Below, piece after piece: positions 8,192 to 15,684 of a stretch of 64,000 nucleotides of DNA. Source of the stretch: Paludibacteraceae bacterium (GTDB lineage: Bacteria > Bacteroidota > Bacteroidia > Bacteroidales > Paludibacteraceae); NCBI GenBank assembly GCA_017551675.1, contig JAFZLC010000015.1, forward strand, positions 1-64,000. Reading direction: 5' to 3'. Each line of letters starts with the position of its first letter. Position 1 is the stretch's first letter. The position numbers and the translations under genes are program-made. The notes beneath the pieces are model-generated. The model saw nothing but the letters and a program-made list of their open reading frames with translations, searched no databases and was not told the origin of the DNA.

Positions 8192-8416
8192 ATGGCAAAT
8201 CATGTTTTAGATATTACAAACGAGCACTGTCCAATGACATTTGTAAAAACAAAATTAAAATTGGCTCAGATAGCAGATGGCGATACTCTCGAAGTGCTAT
8301 TAACGGAAGGAGAACCTCTTAATAATTTGCCTAAATCAGCAAAAGAGCAAGGTTATCAAGTGCTTTCTGTAAGTCATGTAGAGGGCAATGTGCACAAAGT
8401 AATCATTCAGAAATAA
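8192..8416 (+). CDS. TusA-family sulfur carrier
   Basis: A 74-residue protein of the TusA/SirA family. The signature cysteine is Cys13 in 'NEHCPMTFVKTKLKL'; the usual CPxP motif reads CPMT, so the second proline is lost. TusA proteins accept persulfide sulfur from a cysteine desulfurase and hand it on, matching the DsrE-like gene upstream and the desulfurase gene downstream. Confidence 0.88.
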   Translation: MANHVLDITNEHCPMTFVKTKLKLAQIADGDTLEVLLTEGEPLNNLPKSAKEQGYQVLSVSHVEGNVHKVIIQK

Positions 8417-8492
8417 AATCCTTCCGAAAAGGAAATCTCTCACTTTGAGATCGTCAAACAGATTTATTAAACCTTTTTTAAATCAACAAAGT

Positions 8493-8903
8493 ATGGCATT
8501 AACTATAACAGACGAAGCTTACAATTCTCTACTAAACCAGGCTCGCGAAGACGCACCCATTGAATCGTGCGGTTATCTGTTAGGGCCTGACGAAGAGACG
8601 GTAACGCAGAATTATCGAATGACCAACATCGATCATTCTCCCGAACATTTCAGTTTTGCCCCTCGTGAGCAATTTGAAGCTCTCAATTATGCCCGTCGTA
8701 ACGGTCTTAAAGTAGTGGGTAACTGGCATAGTCACCCTGCTTCACCAAGCAGGCCCTCTGCAGAAGACATAAAACTCGCGTATGATCCTAATATCTACTA
8801 CTTCATTCTCTCCCTTGCTGAAAACACTCCCGTTTTCAATGCATTCAGAATTAAACAGGGAGAGGTGACCGAGCGTATCAATTTAAGAGGGAATCTCCAA
8901 TGA
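8493..8903 (+). CDS. JAMM (Mov34/M67) metalloprotease
   Basis: A 136-residue zinc protease from the ATG at 8493; an upstream ATG at 8445 in the same frame would add 16 residues unlike the family. The JAMM motif is complete: glutamate in 'IESCGYLLG', then 'NWHSHPASPSRPSAEDIK' supplying two histidines, the serine and the aspartate. Bacterial members such as Mec, HcyD and QbsD trim or release sulfur-carrier proteins. Here the obvious substrate is the carrier at 6590, whose two terminal residues mask the active glycine. No signal peptide. Confidence 0.92.
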   Translation: MALTITDEAYNSLLNQAREDAPIESCGYLLGPDEETVTQNYRMTNIDHSPEHFSFAPREQFEALNYARRNGLKVVGNWHSHPASPSRPSAEDIKLAYDPNIYYFILSLAENTPVFNAFRIKQGEVTERINLRGNLQ

Positions 8904-8983
8904 TATAAAAGAGTCAGTAACACTCGAATTATCTTGTAGGAATCCTCCTCATAATAAAATATTAACTTAAAAATTTTTCTAAA

Positions 8984-10423
8984 ATGTCAGACAACAACAT
9001 TCAAAGAAGTATCACAGCGGCAACAGCCCGCAAACTTGCTAACACCACCAAGACAGCCCCTCAGATGGGCTCCATCACACCAAGACTACTCCTCAAATTA
9101 TTACCTTGGACCCAAGTAGAAAGTGGCACCTATCGTGTGAATCGTACTAAAGTGGAACTTAAAAAGGCTGAAAGAATTGAAATTCAGTATTATAATGGAG
9201 TTCCTAGTTTCTCTGCAAAAGACCTAAGTGCTATTCCTCTCTTCCAACATATCGATAGCGAAATTGTGGCTCGTCTTGCCAATAACTTCGTTCCTTACGA
9301 GGTGAAACGTGGAGAAAATCTTATAACACAAGGAGTTGACAAACAGAAGTTCTTTATCGTAGCCAGTGGTCAAGCTGAGGTTTTGAGTTCTGGGATCCAC
9401 GGAGAAGAATTGCGTATCGCTCTGCTCGGTGCAGGTGAATATTTTGGCGAAGCTGAATTGTTGAGTGCAGCTGCCTCAACAGTCTCTGTTCGAACTGTAA
9501 CCGACTCTGTTTTCTTAGCTTTAGAGTTATCCGTTCTGAATAAACTTGTAAAGGAGTTCCCTGATTTCAGGAAACAATTCGACACAGCAGTCGACGAGCA
9601 TCTTCGTCTCAAAGCAACCGTCAACGATCATGGAGAGAAACATATTGACCTTGTTTCTGGTCACGAAGAGGATATGGTGGTTCCTGAAACATACATCGAT
9701 TATGATGAGAACCCAACTGAGTATTCTCTCAACACCCTTCAAACTGTAGTGCGTGTGCATACTCGTGTCAGTGACCTTTACAATGCGCCTTACAACCAAT
9801 TGGAGCAACAACTACGTCTCTCTATCGAAAGTTTGAAAGAGCGTCAAGAATGGGAATTGATCAACAATAAGAAGTTCGGTTTGTTGGCTCAGACAGCACC
9901 TGGTTATAAGATCAGTGCTCGTTATGGTTCGCCTACACCAGACGACCTTGATGAGTTGTTAAGTTTAGTATGGAAGTCTCCTGCTTTCTTCATTGCTCAT
10001 CCTCGTGCTATTGCCGCCTTCGAGCGTGAATGCACATGGCGTGGTGTACCTCCTGTCTCTATCGATGTGTTTGGAACCAAGGTGATCACATGGCGTGGTG
10101 TGCCAATCATTCCATCAGACAAAGTAGAGATTAAGGGACAGTATCTAACCAATCGCGGTGTCGGTACGACAGACATCATACTTGTACGTGTTGGAGAGAA
10201 GGAGCAAGGTGTCGTAGGACTCCATCAATCTGGTATTCCAGGCGAAATCGCTCCATCCTTATCTGCTCGCTTGATGGCTCTCGACCAATATGGAGTTGCT
10301 AGTTACTTACTCACCAAATACTTCTCACTCGCTTCTCTTACCGACGATGCCATCGCCGTACTTGAAAACGTAGAAGTAGGTTATTATCACGATTATCAAC
10401 ATAGAAATAAAATTGAAAAATAA
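8984..10423 (+). CDS. Family 2 encapsulin shell protein with cNMP-binding-like domain
   Basis: A 479-residue protein with three parts: an N-terminal arm (~1-78), a cyclic-nucleotide-binding-type domain (~80-205, 'GAGEYFGEAELLSAAAS'), and an HK97-like shell body (~245-479) with 'LLAQTAPGYKISARYGSPTPD', 'SPAFFIAHPRAIAAFERECTWRGVPP' and 'LTNRGVGTTDIILVRVGEKEQG'. This matches family 2 encapsulins (SrpI relatives) of the 2B layout, which have the cNMP-type insertion. They self-assemble into nanocompartments that load an enzyme through a disordered tail. The next gene is a cysteine desulfurase with such a tail, the classic family 2 cargo. In the nucleotide pocket the arginine expected after 'FGE' seems replaced (A-S-T-V-S-V), so cNMP binding may be lost or altered. 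Confidence 0.9.
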   Translation: MSDNNIQRSITAATARKLANTTKTAPQMGSITPRLLLKLLPWTQVESGTYRVNRTKVELKKAERIEIQYYNGVPSFSAKDLSAIPLFQHIDSEIVARLANNFVPYEVKRGENLITQGVDKQKFFIVASGQAEVLSSGIHGEELRIALLGAGEYFGEAELLSAAASTVSVRTVTDSVFLALELSVLNKLVKEFPDFRKQFDTAVDEHLRLKATVNDHGEKHIDLVSGHEEDMVVPETYIDYDENPTEYSLNTLQTVVRVHTRVSDLYNAPYNQLEQQLRLSIESLKERQEWELINNKKFGLLAQTAPGYKISARYGSPTPDDLDELLSLVWKSPAFFIAHPRAIAAFERECTWRGVPPVSIDVFGTKVITWRGVPIIPSDKVEIKGQYLTNRGVGTTDIILVRVGEKEQGVVGLHQSGIPGEIAPSLSARLMALDQYGVASYLLTKYFSLASLTDDAIAVLENVEVGYYHDYQHRNKIEK

Positions 10424-12066
10424 TGTATTTCAATGAGTTAGATAACACACAACCCAGTTTCCCCCTTAATGGAAGGCCTAACGGCTTTCCATCTATAGGG
10501 CAAGGGTTAAACGGCAATGACGAAATTGCCGCTCTTCGTGCCATTGCTCAGAAATATTGTCCAGAAGAGGTGAAAACCGTCGTATCCCCTATCGTATCCC
10601 AAGAGGTGGATGAGTTTAACTTTTCTGAGATTGAAAAGGAATTTTCCTTGCTATTGCACGGAGGGACGCCCTCATCAAGATTACTGGAGAACATATATTT
10701 TGACGAAGATTTGCCTTCCACTTCAGCTCCCATCACCAATTCTGATGATGCAAACACCAATGGCATTGCAGCTGAAGAGGGGTTCGGTATAGGCATACCT
10801 GAGACCGAACTTGTGAAGAATCTCAAATATGAGGAGGTGGATACGACAAACACAGATGAAATAAGGAAGCAGTTCCCCATCCTGAATCAAAAGGTGAACG
10901 GTCACGACCTAATCTGGTTTGACAATGGTGCTACCACACAGAAACCACTACGAGTGATTGATGGATTAAGTGAGTTCTATAAACATGACTACTCCAACAT
11001 CCACCGTGGTGCTCATACGCTCGCAGCTCGCAGCACAGACCAATATGAGGCAGCCCGTGAGAAAGTTGCCCGCTTCATTAACGCCCCTTCACAAGAAAAC
11101 ATCGTTTTCGTGCGTGGTACAACCGAAGGTATAAACCTCGTCGCACAAACCTTCGGACGTAAATATGTGGAGGCAGGTGACAATGTGATTGTCTCAACAT
11201 TAGACCATCATGCCAACATCGTCCCTTGGCAACAAATCTGTCGTGAACGTAATGCTGAACTACGTGCTATTCCTATCGACAAGAATGGAGACCTGATACT
11301 CTCCGAACTGGAACGATTAATTACTCCTCGTACGAAATTCATCTCGGTGGGACATGTCAATAACACATTCGGTACAATTAACGATGTTGAGACCATCATT
11401 AAAATTGCACACAGTCACAACATTCCAGTTTTAATCGATGGAGCACAAAGTATCGCACACACACGCGTAGACGTGCAACAGTTAGACTGCGATTTCTTTG
11501 TCTTCTCTGGTCACAAAATCTATGGTCCTTCTGGAATTGGCGTTGTCTATGGAAAGAAAGAGATGCTCGAACTACTTCCTCCATGGCAAGGAGGTGGTAA
11601 CATGATCAAGGATGTTACCATCGAACGTACCGAATTCAATGACCCACCAGCTCGTTTCGAAGCAGGTACACCCAATATAGCCGATGCTATCGGTCTGGGT
11701 TACGCCTTGGATTTTGTTTCGTCAGTGGGTATTGACAATATAGAGCGCCATGAACATGATTTGACAGAATATGCACGTCAGCAGATATCCAGGATCTCTG
11801 GTATCACCATCATGGGAGATCCCAAGAGACGTGTGAGCGTTATCTCACTTGACGTTCATGGCATTCCTGCTCCAGTGGTTGGGAAAATGTTAGATCAGGA
11901 AGGTATAGCTGTACGTGCCGGACATCATTGTGCACAACCAGCATTGAGAGCCTTAGGTTACGAGATGTCTGTTCGTCCCACCTTCGCAGTCTACAACACA
12001 CGAGAAGAGATTGACAAACTTGTAGTGGCACTTGAAAAGATCGTCTCGGGCAAGGCTCAACCATAA
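10423..12066 (+). CDS. Cysteine desulfurase with encapsulin-targeting N-terminal extension
   Basis: A 547-residue protein. Residues ~145-547 are a SufS-type desulfurase: 'IRKQFPILNQKVNGHDLIWF', 'DNGATTQKPLRVI', PLP lysine Lys365 in 'FSGHKIYGPSG', catalytic Cys503 in 'RAGHHCAQPALRALG'. It removes sulfur from cysteine as a persulfide, giving alanine. Residues 1-~142 are an extra low-complexity, acidic region rich in Asn, Ser, Pro and Gly, typical of cargo proteins that bind inside family 2 encapsulins. The start codon shares the last base of the shell-protein stop, so the two are translationally coupled. It has no SufE/SufU neighbour; TusA and DsrE-like proteins upstream may be acceptors. It could alternatively store sulfur inside the shell, as reported for other desulfurase encapsulins. 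Confidence 0.92.
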   Translation: MYFNELDNTQPSFPLNGRPNGFPSIGQGLNGNDEIAALRAIAQKYCPEEVKTVVSPIVSQEVDEFNFSEIEKEFSLLLHGGTPSSRLLENIYFDEDLPSTSAPITNSDDANTNGIAAEEGFGIGIPETELVKNLKYEEVDTTNTDEIRKQFPILNQKVNGHDLIWFDNGATTQKPLRVIDGLSEFYKHDYSNIHRGAHTLAARSTDQYEAAREKVARFINAPSQENIVFVRGTTEGINLVAQTFGRKYVEAGDNVIVSTLDHHANIVPWQQICRERNAELRAIPIDKNGDLILSELERLITPRTKFISVGHVNNTFGTINDVETIIKIAHSHNIPVLIDGAQSIAHTRVDVQQLDCDFFVFSGHKIYGPSGIGVVYGKKEMLELLPPWQGGGNMIKDVTIERTEFNDPPARFEAGTPNIADAIGLGYALDFVSSVGIDNIERHEHDLTEYARQQISRISGITIMGDPKRRVSVISLDVHGIPAPVVGKMLDQEGIAVRAGHHCAQPALRALGYEMSVRPTFAVYNTREEIDKLVVALEKIVSGKAQP

Positions 12067-12078
12067 CAGTTAATTTAG

Positions 12079-12104
12079 CTGGGTTTTATAAATTCACCGT
12101 TTAT
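12079..12104 (+). repeat. Dispersed intergenic repeat, copy 3
   Basis: CTGGGTTTTATAAATTCACC lies in the 48-base gap between the desulfurase and sulfhydrylase genes, inside an operon. Confidence 0.45.
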
Positions 12105-12114
12105 TGTTTACAAT

Positions 12115-13287
12115 ATGGAAAAGCAAACGCTTGCACTTCATACACAACCCCAACATGCTGATGTATACGGGGCACTCAATATGCCCGTATACCACTCAGC
12201 TGCCTATGGGTTTGCGTCGGCAGAGGCAATGAACGACGCTTTTGTCGGCAGGTCTAACGATCCAAGTTATTCGAGAGTGACCAATCCCACTGTCACTTTT
12301 TTTGAAGATCGTGTGAAACAGATGAGTGGAGCTAAGAATGTCTATGCGTTCAACTCAGGAATGGCTGCCATAGCCAACACCATTGTAGCATTGGCGGCTA
12401 GCGGACGTAACATCGTCACCTCCAAACATCTCTTCGGCAACACTGTCTCTCTATTTACCAATACGATGGGACGCTTTGGTGTCGAAACGCGATACATTGA
12501 TCTTCTCGATCCAGAACAGGTAGAAGCTGCCATTGACGATAAAACAGCACTTATCTACTTCGAGATTGTGACCAATCCACAACTCGAAGTGGCTGATATC
12601 TCTATTCTATCAGAGATAGCCCGTCAGCACAACATCCCACTAGTGGCAGACACGACGGTTATTCCTTTTTCCTTTTTTGATGCGTCAGGTTTAGGCATAG
12701 ACATTGAAGTGATATCCAGCACAAAATACATATCAGGTGGTGCCACCTCGCTTGGAGGTCTAGTCATTGACTATGGACGTTTTCCTTCGCTTTACCGAAG
12801 TATCAAGTTCGAATTGCTCTACAACCTTGGAGCCTACATGACCCCACATGCAGCATACATGCAAACCATCGGATTGGAGACCTTGTCTGCACGCTACACC
12901 GTTCAGGCTGCCAATGCACTCGAACTAGCACAGCGACTTCAGCATGTGCCAGAGATTAGTCGTGTCAACTATATCGGACTACCCGATAATCCATTCTACG
13001 ACTTAGCTCGTAAACAGTTTGGAGAGACTTCAGGTGCTATGGTCACCATTGATCTAGAAAGCAAACAGGCATGTTTCGACTTCATCAACCGACTCACCCT
13101 TATCAGTCGTGCAACCAACATGTTCGATAGTAAAACATTAGCCATACATCCTGCCTCCACTATTTTCGGAGCCTTTGCTGGTTCTCAGCGAAGAGCAATG
13201 GACGTTCGTGACACTACAATCAGACTCAGTGTCGGATTAGAAGCTGTCAACGACCTGTATGAAGATATTTTGCAGGCATTACACTAA
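12115..13287 (+). CDS. PLP-dependent Cys/Met metabolism enzyme (sulfhydrylase-like)
   Basis: A 390-residue PLP enzyme of the cystathionine gamma-synthase/O-acetylhomoserine sulfhydrylase family. Marks are 'MPVYHSAAYGFASAEAM', 'YSRVTNPTVTFFEDRVKQM', 'NSGMAAIANTIVALA', the PLP lysine in 'ISSTKYISGGATS', and 'ATNMFDSKTLAIHPAST'. It differs clearly from the metY product at 1620, having 'VADTTV' in place of 'IDNTF'. As last gene of the carrier operon it is a good candidate for the enzyme using the thiocarboxylated carrier to make homocysteine, like MetY with HcyS in Wolinella. A gamma-lyase or gamma-synthase role is possible; sequence alone does not decide. Confidence 0.88.
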   Translation: MEKQTLALHTQPQHADVYGALNMPVYHSAAYGFASAEAMNDAFVGRSNDPSYSRVTNPTVTFFEDRVKQMSGAKNVYAFNSGMAAIANTIVALAASGRNIVTSKHLFGNTVSLFTNTMGRFGVETRYIDLLDPEQVEAAIDDKTALIYFEIVTNPQLEVADISILSEIARQHNIPLVADTTVIPFSFFDASGLGIDIEVISSTKYISGGATSLGGLVIDYGRFPSLYRSIKFELLYNLGAYMTPHAAYMQTIGLETLSARYTVQAANALELAQRLQHVPEISRVNYIGLPDNPFYDLARKQFGETSGAMVTIDLESKQACFDFINRLTLISRATNMFDSKTLAIHPASTIFGAFAGSQRRAMDVRDTTIRLSVGLEAVNDLYEDILQALH

Positions 13288-13329
13288 ATCACACGTCGTT
13301 TGCTTGAATCAAGTCACATAGAAAGAAAA

Positions 13330-13382
13330 TGCCATGTCCCCCATGATTTCGTTAAACCAGCTTCATGGATTCAGACATGGCA
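13330..13382. terminator. Bidirectional terminator between sulfur operon and sodB
   Basis: TGCCATGTC (13330-13338) pairs with GACATGGCA (13374-13382), with further pairing of CATGA and TCATG inside. T-rich sequence follows on the forward strand and A-rich precedes, so it can serve both convergent genes. Confidence 0.65.
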
Positions 13383-13391
13383 CTTTTATTT

Positions 13392-13973
13392 TTATAATCG
13401 TTGTTCCACCACGTCCCATGCCACAATCTTCCACATGGCAGAGAGATAGTCTGGTCGACGATTTTGGAAATCCACATAATAAGCATGTTCCCAAACATCG
13501 AAGGTTAACAATGGAGTTAAGCCAGAAGTAAGCGGATTTCCTGCGTTACTCTCTTGTGTGATTACTAATTTCCCATCTCGATTGAGAGAAAGCCATACCC
13601 AACCAGAGCCAAACAAAGTAGCTCCTTTCTGTTGGAACTCTTTCTGAAATGCCTCGAAAGAGCCAAACTGACTCTCAATCATGCTCTTCAGTTTCCCCTG
13701 AGGTGCATTATTCTCCGTAGGTTTACGAAGAGCTTGAAAGTACATGTTATGATTTAAAATCTGCCCTGCATTGTTGAAAATTCCTCCATTAGAACGTTTC
13801 ACAATCTCTTCCAAAGAGAGTCCTTCCAATCCACTTCCAGGAAGCAAATTGTTTAGGTTGTTCACATACGTCTGAAGGTGCTTTCCATGATGCAATGCTA
13901 TCGTCTCCTGACTGATAACTGGTTCCAACGCATTAGGTTCGAACGGTAACTGAATTAACTCAAATTGATTCAT
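13392..13973 (-). CDS. sodB: Iron/manganese superoxide dismutase
   Basis: A 193-residue cytosolic dismutase that turns superoxide into oxygen and hydrogen peroxide. Metal ligands are recognisable: histidines in 'ALHHGKHLQTYV' and 'ILNHNMYF', then Asp and His in 'FDVWEHAYYVDFQNRRPDYL'. Full length for the family. Such enzymes in Bacteroidales often use either Fe or Mn. It is transcribed toward the sulfur operon and shares its terminator. No clear -7 box is seen close to the start; GATATTTG about 105 bases upstream is the nearest match. Confidence 0.95.
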   Translation of the reverse strand: MNQFELIQLPFEPNALEPVISQETIALHHGKHLQTYVNNLNNLLPGSGLEGLSLEEIVKRSNGGIFNNAGQILNHNMYFQALRKPTENNAPQGKLKSMIESQFGSFEAFQKEFQQKGATLFGSGWVWLSLNRDGKLVITQESNAGNPLTSGLTPLLTFDVWEHAYYVDFQNRRPDYLSAMWKIVAWDVVEQRL

Positions 13974-14159
13974 TTGTTTTTTATTTATTATGAGGATAAC
14001 CCCTTGTTAGAAAACATTCTCTTATACTATCTTCTGCGAACACACCTTCCATACACAACTAGGACGAATGTACGACAAGACAAATATCATTGCCTGCCAA
14101 ATATATAAAAATAATCGGATTTTTCTATGCTCATTTCCACATCTATATCACAAAATACA

Positions 14160-14167
14160 TATCTTTG
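14160..14167 (+). promoter_or_regulatory. -7 box of the J-domain gene
   Basis: TATCTTTG, a full TAnnTTTG match, lies 67 bases before the ATG at 14234. It lies inside the longer upstream reading frame, which supports the 14234 start. Confidence 0.6.
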
Positions 14168-14233
14168 TACGAGAGGATTGCATTCACCCATGCAAAAATC
14201 ACGTATTATATTCATAATCAATCAGATTCATCC

Positions 14234-15205
14234 ATGAACAAAAACGAAATAGTTCGCCAATATAAAAGGGTAAAGCTAATTGACACAATTTTCTTCAAGG
14301 GGTCAGATTTTTTTATAAAGTTATTTCTGAAAGTTTTTCTAGTTCCAATAAATTTCCTTTTAACGATCGGTTTATATATTTTACTTGACTCATTCAACAT
14401 ATCTAGTGATTTGTCATTCCTTATTGCTTTTACTACACCTGCTTGTTTCGTTATTCTTATATGTATTAAGACAAATTTCCTCGAATGGATAAACCACATA
14501 AGCACCTTCAATCGGCTCTCTATCCGTTTCTTCCAGCCCTATGAAAAGAAATGGGGCATGACAAGAAAACAGATAGAGAATTATATCTCCTATAGAAAGC
14601 AGCTAGGCGACGATGGTTTCACTTCTTATCTACAGCCAATCATCAGTCAGCTGTGTCAACTAAACCAAGGAGCAGAAGAGGAACAGAAGAGGTTTCTATC
14701 GGGTTTTTTGAATGAAAAGGAACTTAAACTTGTCTTCGACAAGGAGTATTCAGATGCGCAAATAGAGAGCGCCTATCAATATTGGAGGGGAAAAGAGTTG
14801 GAAAAGAAGAAGACTCTGATGGAACTCCTGTTCAAGCTCACAGTTGAGCAAGACGGCATCCATAATGATGAATGGAAACTATTGATACAGATAATGACGC
14901 AACTGAAATTCAACAACCGTTACATCGAATATTTCAAGAACCGATACTCCCCATTGCGTACTGAATTTGACGATTATGAACGTAAGAGCACCTCGACACT
15001 GGGAAAGTATTCTGTTGCCTGTTTGAAACCCTATTATGCAGTACTCGGATTGAAGGAGGAGGCATCCATCGAAGAGATCAAACAAGCCTATCATAACTTG
15101 GCCTTGCAGCACCATCCCGATTTACCGAAAAACGCCGACAGAATCGAGGAATGCGAGGAGATGATGATGAAAATAAACGATGCTTATGAAAAACTACAAC
15201 GTTAA
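14234..15205 (+). CDS. Membrane-anchored DnaJ-domain protein (DjlA/TerB-like)
   Basis: A 323-residue protein from the ATG at 14234. The frame is open to 14090, but a promoter lies within that stretch and it does not look coding. Two hydrophobic segments occur at ~23-48 and ~53-72, so the protein is probably an inner-membrane anchor. The middle (~210-260, 'LLFKLTVEQDGIHNDEWKLL') resembles the TerB-like helical domain of DjlA. The last ~65 residues are a J-domain beginning 'YYAVLGLKEEASIEEIKQAY' with the HPD motif in 'LQHHPDLPK'. It likely recruits and stimulates DnaK at the membrane. Clients are unknown. Confidence 0.85.
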   Translation: MNKNEIVRQYKRVKLIDTIFFKGSDFFIKLFLKVFLVPINFLLTIGLYILLDSFNISSDLSFLIAFTTPACFVILICIKTNFLEWINHISTFNRLSIRFFQPYEKKWGMTRKQIENYISYRKQLGDDGFTSYLQPIISQLCQLNQGAEEEQKRFLSGFLNEKELKLVFDKEYSDAQIESAYQYWRGKELEKKKTLMELLFKLTVEQDGIHNDEWKLLIQIMTQLKFNNRYIEYFKNRYSPLRTEFDDYERKSTSTLGKYSVACLKPYYAVLGLKEEASIEEIKQAYHNLALQHHPDLPKNADRIEECEEMMMKINDAYEKLQR

Positions 15206-15219
15206 TTAAAAATTTCTCA

Positions 15220-15227
15220 TAACTTTG
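15220..15227 (+). promoter_or_regulatory. -7 box of the metal-uptake operon
   Basis: TAACTTTG matches TAnnTTTG and ends only 8 bases before the ATG at 15236, so the transcript could be nearly leaderless if that ATG is used. Confidence 0.5.
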
Positions 15228-15235
15228 CACCTAAT

Positions 15236-15613
15236 ATGAGAAGATTGTTCAACATCCATCTAAGTATCAATCTGCGAAGAATACTCTCCGCAAGGTTGCT
15301 ATTGTTGGTATTCCTACCAATGATGGTGTTGTCGCTGTTGCACATTCACGAGGAATCGCACCTATTAAGTTGTGATGAGTGTGCACATAACATCACTCAT
15401 CCAGGCCACTTCACAGAAGCTTCTCATCAAAGTTTCGACTGTATTCTATGTCAGTTCCTATCACTACCATATATGATGGCAGGTGTGGTGATGGTGGCTC
15501 TTATTTCTACCTTCAACACAGTATTTCGTTTGTGGCAACCAGGGTTTGTTACCACAACCGTGATACTTTCACACCCCCTACGCGGACCTCCTGTTTCATA
15601 CTCACTTGTATGA
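15236..15613 (+). CDS. Small Cys/His-rich membrane protein
   Basis: A 125-residue protein I do not recognise as a named family. A hydrophobic N-terminal segment (~17-37) is followed by a periplasmic-looking loop rich in potential metal ligands: 'LLHIHEESHLLSCDECAHN', histidines, then 'CILCQF'. A second hydrophobic stretch ('YMMAGVVMVALISTF') follows. It is first in an operon with a TonB receptor and two DUF4625 proteins, so a role in metal sensing or handling is plausible. The start may instead be one of the two Met codons near residue 29, which would shorten the signal segment. Confidence 0.6.
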   Translation: MRRLFNIHLSINLRRILSARLLLLVFLPMMVLSLLHIHEESHLLSCDECAHNITHPGHFTEASHQSFDCILCQFLSLPYMMAGVVMVALISTFNTVFRLWQPGFVTTTVILSHPLRGPPVSYSLV

Positions 15614-15684
15614 TTTATCACGGTTTCTCATCAATAGAGATGCCGTGCAAAACTTATTTTATCTAACAGGAAGCAGCCAAAACA

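Noticed and set aside
14090-14233. N-terminal extension of the J-domain protein
   Set aside because: A -7 promoter box at 14160 lies inside this stretch and the extension is not protein-like; the start at 14234 is preferred.
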